64,000 bases of DNA from Paraburkholderia saeva (GCF_907164555.1 NZ_CAJQZC010000001.1:248001-312000); one strand, 5' to 3'; positions 38,148 to 48,982 are shown, counted from the first letter of the stretch. Made by a program: numbers and translations. The notes: a model not told the origin generated them from the letters alone.

Positions 38148-40139
38148 CTATACGAGTGTCAACGCCAGTATCGCCACCAGCAGACCGCCGATCAGTGCGA
38201 GGTAGAAGTTCAGGTTACCGGACTGTAATGCGCGCAGCCTGTTGGCATACCACGTTACGAAACGGACTGCTGGTTCGAAGAGATGCCGCTCGAACAGGTC
38301 CGTCACTCCCTCGGAAAACACCAGTCGTTTGATGAAGTACTCGCGTTGCTCATGTTCGCGCTCTGTGCTCATGGTCGGCTGATACACGAAGCTGTAGAAC
38401 GTACGCATCGCATTCGAGAACGTCAGCGGTGTAGTCATCGCGTCACGGCCATGCGCGGTCATGCCGCCAAACCAGACCGCCGTGCGCCGCGCCGGGCGCG
38501 TTCTCGTGAATCGCAACAGGGCGAGCGGGATAAGCGCCAGCAACGGCATCACGATGACGAGCTTCGACGGCGAAATAAATGCAAACTTGTCAGTCAGCGG
38601 CACCAGCAGCCATCCCGATAGCATTGCCTGTGGACTGTTGGCCTGAAACAGCGTCTGGGCTCCGCTCGCCAGCGCGTTGAGCCACAACGGTGCACCGACG
38701 GCCACCGCAAGCACGCAAAGTCCCAGCAAGCCGACGGCCACGGCGCTTCGCCGGGGCACCGGACGTTGATAGTCCGGGTCTGGCATTCCCAACAGCCCCA
38801 GCCCGAACAGTTTGACGAACGTGGCAAGCGCCACCGCGGCGGCGAGTGCGAGACCGGCACCAGCCAGCACCAGCACGAGACGCCCAGTGAAAGCCGATAA
38901 ATGAAAGCCTTGAAACACCGACTGGAACACGTACCACTCGCTGACAAACCCCGCTTGCGGGGGAATCGATGCCAGGCTCATCACCGCGAACAGTGCGCCG
39001 AGGCCCAGCATGAAGCGGCTGTTTCTGATCCAGCCGCGCGGTACGATGTCGTAATTGCCCGTCGACGCCTGAATGCCGTCGGCGACCAGAAACAGCGCGC
39101 CTTTGGCAAGTGAATGGCCGGCGAGATGCAACAACGCTACGGTCCACGCGAGGCCGGCGAGATCGTTCAGATGGTCGCTGCGAAAGAGTTGCGTCACGCC
39201 GAGCATCGCCACCGCGACTGACGCGTTCTCCGCGGATGAGTAGCTCAGCAGCGCTCGCCAGTCGTCCTGCTGGAAGGCGAACAGGATCGCCAGCACCGCG
39301 CTGACAACGCCAATCGCGATCGCAACCACACCGAGCCCGAACGCCGTGCCGCTATCGCTGGCGACGCCCAGCCAACTGTTCCAGCCGCGGCTCAGCGCGA
39401 AATAGGCCGCATTGAGTACGACGCCCGAAAACAGCGCGCCCGTCGCGCCACTGCCGCTCGAGTACGCACGCGGAAACCACTCGTAGAAAGGGATAAGGCC
39501 GAGCTTCGCGCCGAAACCGATGAGCAGAGCCATGCCGGCCACCCACGACAGAAGCGTTGACGTGCGGGGCCCATGGGCAATAAATGCGTCGAAACCGATG
39601 CCGGCCGACGCTTGATCGAGTAGCAGAATCGCGAAGACGAGTGCAATCGCGCCCACCTCGAGCAGCGCAAGCATGAGCAGCACGGGTTTGCCATTGGCTT
39701 CGCGCGCGCGCTCGCCGGCAAGCATCACCGCGCCCCCCAGGCTCATCACTTCCCAGGCGACGAGCATCGATATACCGTCCTGCAGACCGAACACACCCAG
39801 TGCGCCGAGCAGGCTCAGCGATGCCCCCGCCCACCACGTGCCAGAACGGCCCGAGAGGGGCGAGCCAAGCCAGCAGGCGAAGATCGCAGGTACAAGACCG
39901 AAGCCGAGCAGCCAGAGCGCTGAGGGTTCGAGCGCGAAGGCGATGCGCTGCGAAGCGAGCGCAAACGGAAATTCAACGCTGGGGGTTGCGGTGGGCAATG
40001 CGATCAGACATGCCGCGACGCCCAGCACGCAGCCCGCGCTCAGCAAATATCGGAGCAACGCACGGACTGAGCGCATCGGCGACAACATGGCGGTGGCGAG
40101 CCACAGGACGCTCGCCGCCAGAATCAGGTCAGCGCTCAA
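38148..40139 (-). CDS. HyfB-like antiporter subunit (NuoL/MrpA family) of an Ehr complex
   Basis: This 663-residue membrane protein has about fifteen hydrophobic segments. The antiporter residues are visible: Glu in LVAWEVMSLGG and Lys in GFGAKLGLIPFYEWF. The C terminus has a long soluble stretch and a last helix. It matches hydrogenase-4 HyfB/HycC-type proton or ion channels. Last gene of the cluster led by riboswitch C; its start overlaps the previous gene by 11 bases. It should move H+ or Na+ in the inner membrane, driven by the peripheral arm or running in reverse. Confidence 0.85.
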   Translation of the reverse strand: MSADLILAASVLWLATAMLSPMRSVRALLRYLLSAGCVLGVAACLIALPTATPSVEFPFALASQRIAFALEPSALWLLGFGLVPAIFACWLGSPLSGRSGTWWAGASLSLLGALGVFGLQDGISMLVAWEVMSLGGAVMLAGERAREANGKPVLLMLALLEVGAIALVFAILLLDQASAGIGFDAFIAHGPRTSTLLSWVAGMALLIGFGAKLGLIPFYEWFPRAYSSGSGATGALFSGVVLNAAYFALSRGWNSWLGVASDSGTAFGLGVVAIAIGVVSAVLAILFAFQQDDWRALLSYSSAENASVAVAMLGVTQLFRSDHLNDLAGLAWTVALLHLAGHSLAKGALFLVADGIQASTGNYDIVPRGWIRNSRFMLGLGALFAVMSLASIPPQAGFVSEWYVFQSVFQGFHLSAFTGRLVLVLAGAGLALAAAVALATFVKLFGLGLLGMPDPDYQRPVPRRSAVAVGLLGLCVLAVAVGAPLWLNALASGAQTLFQANSPQAMLSGWLLVPLTDKFAFISPSKLVIVMPLLALIPLALLRFTRTRPARRTAVWFGGMTAHGRDAMTTPLTFSNAMRTFYSFVYQPTMSTEREHEQREYFIKRLVFSEGVTDLFERHLFEPAVRFVTWYANRLRALQSGNLNFYLALIGGLLVAILALTLV

Positions 40140-40938
40140 GTTGCCCTCCTCGCATCCGTTGCTCCGCGCGACCCACGATCAACAGCAACGCGTGAATGAT
40201 CGCAGCGGGATTAGGCGGACAGCCCGGCAGGTAGACGTCGACCGGCAAGACGCCGTCGAGGCCGCTGCCGCAAGCGTAGTTTCCCCCGCTCACGCCACCC
40301 GAGACCGCGCATGTTCCTGTGGCGATGACCCACTTCGGATCAGGCATCGCCTCATACGTCGCCAGCAGTGGCGCGCGCATCGCGTGAGTCACCGGGCCGG
40401 TAACGAGCAGAACATCAGCCGCGCGCGGTGATGCCGTGAAGAAGATGCCAAGCCGGTGCAGGTTGTAGAACGGATTGTTCAACGCCTGCAGTTCCGATTC
40501 ACAACCATTGCACGATCCCGCGTCGACATGGCGGATATGCAGGCTCCGGCTGAATGTGTGGCGCGTCCGTTCGACCATCTCGCGTGGCACGCGTGAAGCC
40601 AGCGCCTCGTCCCACACGAGGTCGTCCCGGTTCGTTACGCCGACCGCCCAGTCCGCCGATGGCGAGAAGGCGCCTGTGGGACACACTTCGGTACAGCGCT
40701 GGCAGACGATGCAGCGGCCCCAGTCCACCTCCGGAGCGACGTGCGCTCCCCGCCCGGCAGAAAAGGCAATCGCGTGCGTGATGCATGCCTGTGCGCACGC
40801 GTCGCAACCCTCCTGGCACCTGGCCGGATCGTAACGCGGCATGCCGAGCGCGCCCTGCTGACCGTGCGCATCGCCCTTGAGCGGCCATTCGGTACTTGCG
40901 CTGCCGCTCGTCAGCCCAAACCAGCTCCATAGAGACAT
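40129..40938 (-). CDS. HyfH/HyfI-like fused ferredoxin and NuoB-type subunit
   Basis: The 269-residue protein joins a two-[4Fe-4S] ferredoxin (CQEGCDACAQAC, then CIVCQRCTEVCP) to a NuoB/hydrogenase small-subunit domain (CNGCE, GTCAVSGG, LPGCPPNP). All four ligands of the proximal cluster are present. In hydrogenase-4 these are separate HyfH and HyfI proteins. It would conduct electrons within the peripheral arm. Start is near the end of the large subunit gene (12-base gap). Confidence 0.85.
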   Translation of the reverse strand: MSLWSWFGLTSGSASTEWPLKGDAHGQQGALGMPRYDPARCQEGCDACAQACITHAIAFSAGRGAHVAPEVDWGRCIVCQRCTEVCPTGAFSPSADWAVGVTNRDDLVWDEALASRVPREMVERTRHTFSRSLHIRHVDAGSCNGCESELQALNNPFYNLHRLGIFFTASPRAADVLLVTGPVTHAMRAPLLATYEAMPDPKWVIATGTCAVSGGVSGGNYACGSGLDGVLPVDVYLPGCPPNPAAIIHALLLIVGRAEQRMRGGQLER

Positions 40939-40950
40939 AGTCGCTCCGTC

Positions 40951-42438
40951 CTATCGCGCGCAACCCGCAATGGTCAAACCGAAACTCGCTTCGTTGATCG
41001 CATAGTCCATCATGTTGCTGTCATGCACGGTGAAGGGAAAAACGCGCCAGTTGGAAAACGATGGCGACTTGATCTTCGCTCGCGCAATGCGTGACGTTTC
41101 ATCGAGATGCAGCGCATAGAGCACCGTGCCCCGTGACGACTCCGCCCAACCAAGGCCCTCGGCATTCGGCGTACAGCGGCAAGGCTCGAGAAGTAGCCCG
41201 GTGGGAATGCCGCGCATGATCGAGTCGTCGAGCAGCACCAGACTTGCCCGGAGTTCCGCGATCCGCACCTTCATCCGGGCAAACGCGTCCCCCTCGCTCC
41301 GGGTCGCGACAACGGGCGGCAGTTCATCGTACGCGGCATAGGGGTGATCCCGTCTGAGGTCCCGGTCGACGCCTGATGCCCGTTCGACCGGTCCAGTCGC
41401 GCCCTGATCGAAGGCGAGCTGCTGACTGAGCGGTGCCGTGGAAATGAGCCGATCGAGATGACTGGTGGTTCGCTCAATCAGATCGACATACCGTTCCAGT
41501 TCGGGGCGGAGCGCCGCAACACCCTCGGCGATCGCCACCGCGTCCAGATCGCGGCGCACACCGCCTGGCCACACAATGCCGCGCAACAAGCGGCTACCGC
41601 AGGCCAGCGCATTCGTTTGCTTGGCGCGCTCCTCAAGCAGCTTGCCCTGGGCTTCGCCGACCTTCAGTGTGGTCGTGTGGCACAAGTGGCCGAGGTAATG
41701 CAAGTGGTTGTAGACACGCTCAAGCTCCGACGCGATCACGCGAAGCCAACGTGCACGCGGCGGCACGATACAGCCCGCGGCGTCTTCGACCGCCTGCGCA
41801 TACGCGAGGGCATGCGCGACGCTATCGATGCCCGCAACACGCTCCGCCAGTAGAACACCCTGTTCGATGTCCATCCCCTCGAACTGCTTTTCCATTCCGC
41901 GATGCTTGAGGAACAGATTCGGGTGATAGTGAAGAATGCCTTCGCCAACGTAGTAGAAGATGAATTGAGCCGACTCGACGACATCAGCGCGCACCGGACC
42001 AAATGGCAATAACTGCACGTGCTTGCCTGACACTTGCGGTAGGGTCGGAGCGGCAAGCGTGCCCACGACGCTCACTTGCGCCGTATCCGCCGGTTCGAGC
42101 GGGCCGCGCCCCGTCGGCGGCAAGAACGCGGTGACGAGGCGCTCGGGTTCCGGATGTCCGGCAAATGCGATGCCGCTCATTTCCATGATCTCGCGCTCGT
42201 ACCAGCCGAGTAGCGGGCATCTACTCGCAAGACTGGGAACCGGTGCGTTGCCCGTTTCGACGCGCCAGCTCACGAACTCGCGCCGGCCAGGTTCCGTCGC
42301 GATATAGCGCATTTCCGGAGCGTCCGGCCGCGGGAACCACGCGTACGCGGCCTGCATGCGTCCCCCGCGACCGAGCAGATCGTCAGCGGCCGCGCCGAGT
42401 CCGGCCAGCGTAACTTCCTTGAGCGCGCAGTTGTTCAT
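40951..42438 (-). CDS. HyfG-like large subunit lacking the NiFe site (Ehr type)
   Basis: The 495-residue protein has an N-terminal NuoC-like part (about 1-125) and a NuoD/hydrogenase large-subunit part. The L1 motif, RxCGxC in hydrogenases, reads ERVAGIDSVAHA (about 199-210): both Cys are replaced. The L2 motif DPCxxC at the C terminus is also absent; the end is NEASFGLTIAGCAR. Nickel therefore cannot bind, so it is not a hydrogenase but an energy-converting-hydrogenase-related subunit. Overlaps the next antiporter gene by 4 bases. Confidence 0.87.
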   Translation of the reverse strand: MNNCALKEVTLAGLGAAADDLLGRGGRMQAAYAWFPRPDAPEMRYIATEPGRREFVSWRVETGNAPVPSLASRCPLLGWYEREIMEMSGIAFAGHPEPERLVTAFLPPTGRGPLEPADTAQVSVVGTLAAPTLPQVSGKHVQLLPFGPVRADVVESAQFIFYYVGEGILHYHPNLFLKHRGMEKQFEGMDIEQGVLLAERVAGIDSVAHALAYAQAVEDAAGCIVPPRARWLRVIASELERVYNHLHYLGHLCHTTTLKVGEAQGKLLEERAKQTNALACGSRLLRGIVWPGGVRRDLDAVAIAEGVAALRPELERYVDLIERTTSHLDRLISTAPLSQQLAFDQGATGPVERASGVDRDLRRDHPYAAYDELPPVVATRSEGDAFARMKVRIAELRASLVLLDDSIMRGIPTGLLLEPCRCTPNAEGLGWAESSRGTVLYALHLDETSRIARAKIKSPSFSNWRVFPFTVHDSNMMDYAINEASFGLTIAGCAR

Positions 42439-43910
42439 CGCGTCTGCCCTCCCAGATCCGCAGCAACCATTTCAAAGAAACGCCACAGGTCTTGCGGCCA
42501 CCACACACCGAGGACCAGTACCGGCACAAAGGCGAGCCACATCGGAATCGTCATCCATGCGCTGACGTTCACCGCGCACTTGACCTGGTACACCTCGCCC
42601 ACGGCTCGGGCTTCGAAGTACATGGCCCTGAAGTGGTTGAGAAAGCCGATGAAGATCACGATCAGCAATATCAACATCACGATCACGGCCCAAACGTTCG
42701 AGCTCGCCATCCCTGCACGCATCAAGGTCAATTCGCTCAGAAAGAGACCAAACGGCGGCGCTCCCGTGATCGCTACCGCGCCTGCCAGCCATAGTGCGCC
42801 AGTGAAAGGAAAGCGATCCCACACATGGTGGATTTCACCGATCTCCTTGGTGCCGAACACACGCATGACGTTTCCGGCGCCGAAGAACATCAACGACTTG
42901 TTCAGCGAATGGTTCAGCATGTGATACAGCACGGCGGCAATCGCTAGCGGGCCGCCGAATCCCAGTCCGAGCGCCAACACGCCCATATGCTCGACGCTGG
43001 AATACGCCATCAGTCGCTTGACGCCCTCCTGACGCACGATGAACAGCGCGGCGACCAAGAGCGAAAACGCGCCGAGCGCGACAAGCACGGTGCGCGGCAG
43101 CAGCGAGGAACTGGCAGCATCGGTGATCGTCAGGAAGCGCGCGACGCCAAGCATCGCCGTATTCAACAACGCACCGGAGAGCATCGCGGACACAGGCGCC
43201 GGCCCCTCACTGTGCGCATCCGGCAGCCATGTATGCATCGGCGCGAGGCCTGCCTTGGTGCCATAGCCGACCAGTACGAGCAGGAACGCCATCTGGGTGA
43301 GCGCGGGATTCATCCTCGGAGCCGCCCGGCGCAGTGTGTCCCAGGTCATGTCATAGGTCGGGCCGATGACAAGACTGCCTGCCCAGTAGAAGAGTACCGT
43401 TCCGAGCAATGCAAGGCTGATGCCCGCGGAGACGACGATGATGTACTTCCATGCCGCTTCGATCGCTTCCTGGCCGCGCTCAAAGCCGACGAGGAATGTG
43501 CTAACGAGCGTGGTCAGCTCGATCGCGATCCAGTAGACACCGATATTGTTCATAATCGGCCCACAGATCATCGCCCCCGCGAATAGCGCGAAGAGCGCAT
43601 AGAAGTTCGGCAGCCGCTCGCGCTCCTCTGCTAACAGCCGCATATAGCCGACCGCATAGATCGAAGCGAGGCAATACACGAGCGCCGTGCAAACAAGGGT
43701 CCACGCAGCCAGCGCATCGACCACCACGTAGTCGTGCAAAAAGCGATGTCCATCCTTGACCGTGCAGACGAGCGAAACCGCCGCGACCACGCAGACAATC
43801 GACGCGGCAAGGTTCGCATACTCAGCGACGTGTGCGCGCCGGCTCGCCGCGCAAATTGCTGCCGCGACAACCGGTGCAACTACGATCACGACACTCCATG
43901 TTCCGATCAT
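42435..43910 (-). CDS. HyfF-like antiporter subunit (NuoM family)
   Basis: The 491-residue membrane protein of the NuoL/M/N family has the Glu of TM5 in YWIAIELTTL and the Lys of TM7 in GYGTKAGLAPMHTWLP. MLNHSLNKSLMFFGAGNV is typical of HyfF. About fourteen membrane segments. A second ion-pumping unit besides the HyfB-like one. ATGA overlap with the large-subunit gene. Confidence 0.85.
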   Translation of the reverse strand: MIGTWSVVIVVAPVVAAAICAASRRAHVAEYANLAASIVCVVAAVSLVCTVKDGHRFLHDYVVVDALAAWTLVCTALVYCLASIYAVGYMRLLAEERERLPNFYALFALFAGAMICGPIMNNIGVYWIAIELTTLVSTFLVGFERGQEAIEAAWKYIIVVSAGISLALLGTVLFYWAGSLVIGPTYDMTWDTLRRAAPRMNPALTQMAFLLVLVGYGTKAGLAPMHTWLPDAHSEGPAPVSAMLSGALLNTAMLGVARFLTITDAASSSLLPRTVLVALGAFSLLVAALFIVRQEGVKRLMAYSSVEHMGVLALGLGFGGPLAIAAVLYHMLNHSLNKSLMFFGAGNVMRVFGTKEIGEIHHVWDRFPFTGALWLAGAVAITGAPPFGLFLSELTLMRAGMASSNVWAVIVMLILLIVIFIGFLNHFRAMYFEARAVGEVYQVKCAVNVSAWMTIPMWLAFVPVLVLGVWWPQDLWRFFEMVAADLGGQTR

Positions 43911-43912
43911 GG

Positions 43913-44593
43913 TTACCCCACCAGCCGTCTAAGTTCACGGCTGCTCGTGCTGCCGACGTGTGCGACCAGATAGCGAACCAAAACGCCAAAGCTCACGACG
44001 ATAACGAGCAGATCGAACAGCAGCACCAGCTCGATCAGCATCGGCATGCCTGGCACGAGGATCTGGGAGCCCAGGAAGATGCCGTTCTCAAGGATCAGGA
44101 GGCCCAGCACCTGGCTGATCGCCTCATGGCGCACTGCCAGCATCAGAAAGCCGATGAGCTTCATCGAGAGCATCACCGTGAGCGCCAGCACGACCACCGT
44201 GCCGCCCAGGCCCAGCGCATTGCCCAGATGGTTCGACACGACAAACGCGAAGAGCACCAGTAATGCACCCAGCACGATGCTTGAGCTTGGCTGCAGGATC
44301 ACATGCAATTCGCGCTCGACTTCCAGCCGGATGATGATTCGCCAGATCAGATAAGGCAGCACCAGCCCCCGAAAAAACGCGGTGAGCAGCGCGATCAGAT
44401 ACAGCTCGTGGTAGTTGCCGTAGTAGCCCACCGTACCGGAGAGTGCCGCGATCAGCCATGACTCGGCCATGAACGCGAGCAGATAGTCCTTCAGCCAGCG
44501 CGAACCCAGCATCACAAACGCAAGCAGCAGGCTGCCTATCGCCAGCAGACTGAAGAGCGATGCGGCGAGCGGACTCAGGTGGGCGAGCAGCAT
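43913..44593 (-). CDS. HyfE-like membrane subunit
   Basis: The 226-residue membrane protein has about seven hydrophobic segments. FLMLAVRHEAISQVLGLLIL and NGIFLGSQILVPGMPMLIEL are typical of hydrogenase-4 component E (NuoK-like). It is separated by six bases from the HyfC-like gene and three from the HyfF-like gene, in the usual C-E-F order. Confidence 0.82.
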   Translation of the reverse strand: MLLAHLSPLAASLFSLLAIGSLLLAFVMLGSRWLKDYLLAFMAESWLIAALSGTVGYYGNYHELYLIALLTAFFRGLVLPYLIWRIIIRLEVERELHVILQPSSSIVLGALLVLFAFVVSNHLGNALGLGGTVVVLALTVMLSMKLIGFLMLAVRHEAISQVLGLLILENGIFLGSQILVPGMPMLIELVLLFDLLVIVVSFGVLVRYLVAHVGSTSSRELRRLVG

Positions 44594-44599
44594 GACGTG

Positions 44600-45547
44600 T
44601 CACCGAAGCTGGTTGGCGGCGATCGCCAGCACCGCCAGCATGAACGACGCCGCAAGCGGCTCCTGATACCGGAAGAAGCGCAACCTGGATTGCGCCGTCT
44701 CGACGAGCACGACGACGAGCGCGACCAGCAGCATGCGCAGGAAAAGACCGATCGCCGCCCCCAATGCACCCAGCGCCGTACCGTGCTGCGACAGTCCCCA
44801 CGGTAGGGTCAGCACATTGCAGAAAATGGTGTAGAGAATGAACTGCTTCATCATCGACGCCCATTTGAGCAGCGCCAGAAGCGGCCCGGAGTATTCAAGG
44901 ATGCGCGCCTCCTCGATCATGTATACCTCGATGTGCGTGCTCGAGTGGATCGGCAGGCGATCCGTCTCGACCAGCAGCAGGACGAAGAACGCAAAGACGA
45001 GAAACAGGTGTGCCGGACTCCAGTACACGGACGGCTGTGCCACGAGCAGATGGTTCACGACGAACGGCAACATGGCTTTGGCGAGCAGCGTGATGCCGAC
45101 CAGCACGAGGATCAGCGTGGGCTCCGCGAGAATGCCGAGCATCACCGAGCGGCTTGAGCCAACGCCGCCATAGGCGCTTCCCGAATCCAGACCCGCCAAT
45201 ACGACCGCAAATGATCCGAATGTCAGGATAAGGCCACCGCCAAGGATGTCACCCATGTCGGAGAGAGGCAGTGGAAAATCAGTGAGCACGGGGATAAGGA
45301 TCGGCACCGTGAGCATGCAGGTGAACGCGACTACCGGTGCAGTCCAGTAAATCCACGAAGCAGAGTCAGGCACGACGAGTTGCTTGTGAAAGAGCTTCCA
45401 CAGGTCTCGATAGGGTTGGAAGATGCCAGGGCCGCGCGCGCGTTGCACACGCTCTTCCCACTGCAGAATGACGCCTTGAAGAAGCGGTGACAGTACGATG
45501 ACGGTCACCACCTGGGCAATCTGGAGGACGACGTCGCGCGTGTTCAT
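44600..45547 (-). CDS. HyfC-like membrane subunit (NuoH family)
   Basis: The ATG at 45547 is preceded by GGAGGG and gives 315 residues with eight hydrophobic segments. GIFQPYRDLWKLFHKQ is the NuoH/HyfC loop that contacts the peripheral arm. ETDRLPIHSSTHIEVYMIEEARILEY carries the conserved acidic loop. First gene of the six-gene complex; riboswitch C lies 244 bases upstream. Confidence 0.87.
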   Translation of the reverse strand: MNTRDVVLQIAQVVTVIVLSPLLQGVILQWEERVQRARGPGIFQPYRDLWKLFHKQLVVPDSASWIYWTAPVVAFTCMLTVPILIPVLTDFPLPLSDMGDILGGGLILTFGSFAVVLAGLDSGSAYGGVGSSRSVMLGILAEPTLILVLVGITLLAKAMLPFVVNHLLVAQPSVYWSPAHLFLVFAFFVLLLVETDRLPIHSSTHIEVYMIEEARILEYSGPLLALLKWASMMKQFILYTIFCNVLTLPWGLSQHGTALGALGAAIGLFLRMLLVALVVVLVETAQSRLRFFRYQEPLAASFMLAVLAIAANQLR

Positions 45548-45753
45548 ACACCCTCCGCGAAGACGAAGGGCTGACGGACGACGCATTGGGACCGCGGCTT
45601 ATCGCACGCGCGGATCGCTACGCGACGGCGCTGCGAAGCGCATGGACGGGGGCGGCAATAATTGCTGCACGGCGACTCGCTTACGCATCCCATGTTTTTT
45701 ACGTTCTTGTAGGCAACGATATGCCCAGGATGCTCGAAAAGGCGAGCCGGCTG

Positions 45754-45798
45754 AAAAATGCCTACCGGCCCCGAAGCGCCCGGGGACCCTGTAGGCAT
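45754..45798 (-). terminator. intrinsic terminator in the expression platform of riboswitch C
   Basis: On the minus strand ATGCCTAC (the last bases of the aptamer) pairs with GTAGGCAT across a GC-rich stem, followed by TTTTT at 45754-45758. Forming this hairpin requires the 3' strand of the aptamer. Fluoride binding therefore should prevent termination, an ON switch. Confidence 0.85.
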
Positions 45799-45847
45799 CA
45801 TTAGCCGCAAAGTGCGTTAGCGGCGGTTAGGGAGGAATGCCATCTCC
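45791..45847 (-). promoter_or_regulatory. fluoride riboswitch C (upstream of the hyf-like complex)
   Basis: The aptamer on the minus strand reads GGAGATGGCATTCCTCC, then CTAACCGCCGC, a stem of CGC/GCG type, and GCGGCTAATGATGCCTAC. All conserved blocks of the crcB motif are present. Its 3' end is shared with the terminator at 45754-45798. The first gene of the complex starts 244 bases further on. Confidence 0.95.
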
Positions 45848-45863
45848 GCAAAAATCAGTTTTG

Positions 45864-45891
45864 AGTATAGGTGACGCGCCGACGCATGCAA
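45864..45891 (-). promoter_or_regulatory. sigma70-like promoter for riboswitch C
   Basis: TTGCAT (45886-45891) and TATACT (45864-45869) are spaced by 16 bases, placing the start a few bases before the aptamer. It lies in the 59-base gap after the DUF190 gene, so the complex is separate from the enolase operon. Confidence 0.6.
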
Positions 45892-45906
45892 GGTCAGCGT
45901 TTCCGC

Positions 45907-46275
45907 CTATCCCGTTGACCGACCGAACAGGGAAAAATGCTTCGACGGTTTATGCGGGACGTCGTCACCGATCACACCGAACTCAATCGGAAAGCGCATG
46001 TAGAAAACGTGCACGTTTTCGGCGCGTACGAGATCCAGAAGCCGCCCAGCTTCCTTTTCAGTCACAGCAAGAATGATCTGCACCGGTTGATCGTCGAGCC
46101 TGAGCATGTGGGCCGCATGATGCGAGCCCGCGTGGCCGATGCCTTCGGCGCAATTGATGACGGTTGCGCCACCGATACCGAGTTGGCGGACCTCATGCAG
46201 CAGCCATTCGCATACGGTCTGATGGCCGTGCTTCCTGTTCTGCTCTGTGTAGAACGTCAGTTGATAGCCGTTCAT
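45907..46275 (-). CDS. DUF190 family protein (copy 2)
   Basis: The ATG at 46275 (GGAGATGCGCG upstream) gives 122 residues starting MNGYQLTFYTEQNRKHGHQT. A PII-like fold is expected, with VQIILAVTEKEAGRLLDLV and a C-terminal strand VHVFYMRFPIEFGVIG. It lies 263 bases after the enolase stop and may be in the same unit led by riboswitch B. Confidence 0.8.
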   Translation of the reverse strand: MNGYQLTFYTEQNRKHGHQTVCEWLLHEVRQLGIGGATVINCAEGIGHAGSHHAAHMLRLDDQPVQIILAVTEKEAGRLLDLVRAENVHVFYMRFPIEFGVIGDDVPHKPSKHFSLFGRSTG

Positions 46276-46537
46276 CGCGCATCTCCGCCGCCCAACGGGT
46301 CCTTGCAACTCCGAGCGACACGCACGTGGCTGCGTCCACTACCCGGAGTAACGCGGCGGTGTTCGATCGAGGCAGGCCCGGTCATCCACCGCTTGATTCA
46401 TTCTAGTTCACAGCCACCGCAACACACGATTGTGCTGTGCAGCATCGCGCCCGCGCAGCGGGCGATCCTCCCTGCCGGGTAACGGAACTCGCGCTCGACG
46501 CACCATGATCGCAACCGGCGTTGCCGTCAGGCGTCCT
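46276..46537. other. 262-base gap between enolase and DUF190 copy 2
   Basis: No gene or clear terminator is visible. Several GC-rich hairpins are possible, but none with a T tract. A promoter for DUF190 copy 2 cannot be excluded. Confidence 0.3.
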
Positions 46538-48287
<1,750 letters not shown>

Positions 48288-48489
48288 GAGGCGCTCCGAT
48301 TGATCGCCGAAGGATGTATGAACCGTCGTTGCGTGCAGGACGCGCCACGATACGCACGAATGCTTCGAGTGACGGGCAAGTACGACCTTGGCGCGATGAT
48401 GATAAGCATAAGAATCCAGATTCGAGTGGGGTACAAATCTGGCCAGCAGGACGCGGGGGCATGTCCACGACCTCCTGACTCAGGAACTC

Positions 48490-48542
48490 GTAGGCATCAT
48501 CAGCCGGGCTAGACCGGCGGTTCGGGGAGGAATGCCATCTCC
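48490..48542 (-). promoter_or_regulatory. fluoride riboswitch B (upstream of DUF190-enolase-DUF190)
   Basis: The aptamer on the minus strand reads GGAGATGGCATTCCTCC, GAACCGCCGG and CCGGCTGATGATGCCTAC. Directly after it, CCTACGA pairs with TCGTGG and an inner TCCTGA/TCAGGA stem, nearly the same alternative hairpin as in riboswitch A, again burying AGGAGG. An ATG eight bases after that AGGAGG could start a leader peptide. DUF190 copy 3 starts 203 bases downstream. Confidence 0.93.
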
Positions 48543-48551
48543 ACTGCATTC

Positions 48552-48557
48552 AGTGTA
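48552..48557 (-). promoter_or_regulatory. -10 box for riboswitch B
   Basis: TACACT at 48552-48557 lies ten bases before the aptamer. The -35 region (CTGAAC at 48577-48582) is weak and its spacing is long (19). Confidence 0.4.
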
Positions 48558-48701
48558 GCAAGGAAACTGCAGGGCGGTTCAGCTGTGGCTTGTACCGCAT
48601 ACGGTCCGATTGCATCTCGCACCGCAGCAGCTCGATCCTCTGACCAAACGCTCCGATCAAAAGGCTCGCGACAAGCGCCGCAGAACCTGCCGCTGCACGC
48701 T

Positions 48702-48730
48702 TTGCAAAGCGCGAACGCGATGAATAGAAT
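48702..48730 (+). promoter_or_regulatory. sigma70-like promoter for riboswitch D
   Basis: TTGCAA (48702-48707) and TAGAAT (48725-48730) have the ideal 17-base spacing and end 14 bases before the aptamer. It is divergent from the promoter of riboswitch B. Confidence 0.65.
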
Positions 48731-48744
48731 GAAAGCGTCGAGAT

Positions 48745-48803
48745 GGGAGATGGCATTCCTCCCTGAATCGCCGCTTGCATACGCTGCGGCTGATGATGCC
48801 TAC
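48745..48803 (+). promoter_or_regulatory. fluoride riboswitch D (upstream of a Cys-rich protein)
   Basis: On the plus strand the aptamer reads GGAGATGGCATTCCTCC, then CTGAATCGCCGC, a CGC/GCG stem and GCGGCTGATGATGCCTAC. The usual AACCGCC is AATCGCC here. CTACAGTTCC can pair with GGACTGTAG at 48820-48828, an alternative hairpin that uses the aptamer's 3' end. The downstream gene starts 180 bases further on. Confidence 0.92.
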
Positions 48804-48982
48804 AGTTCCGTGGAGAAGGACTGTAGAGTCGCAATCCCCTCTGCCCAGGTTTGCTTCGCTGTCCGTAGTCTGGGCGTTCTGACGTGCGCAACTTTCCCCC
48901 GGTTTCCTCAAATTGCATCTCACGTGCCGACGTCGCGGGTTTACGCGCACGCGTGGCCACGACCTATCCGGGAGGCGATGCC

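Noticed and set aside
38148..45547. Formate hydrogenlyase / hydrogenase-4 as a functional label
   Set aside because: The large subunit lacks the Ni-binding cysteines, and no formate dehydrogenase, maturation protease or hyp gene is present, so a hydrogenase call would be wrong.
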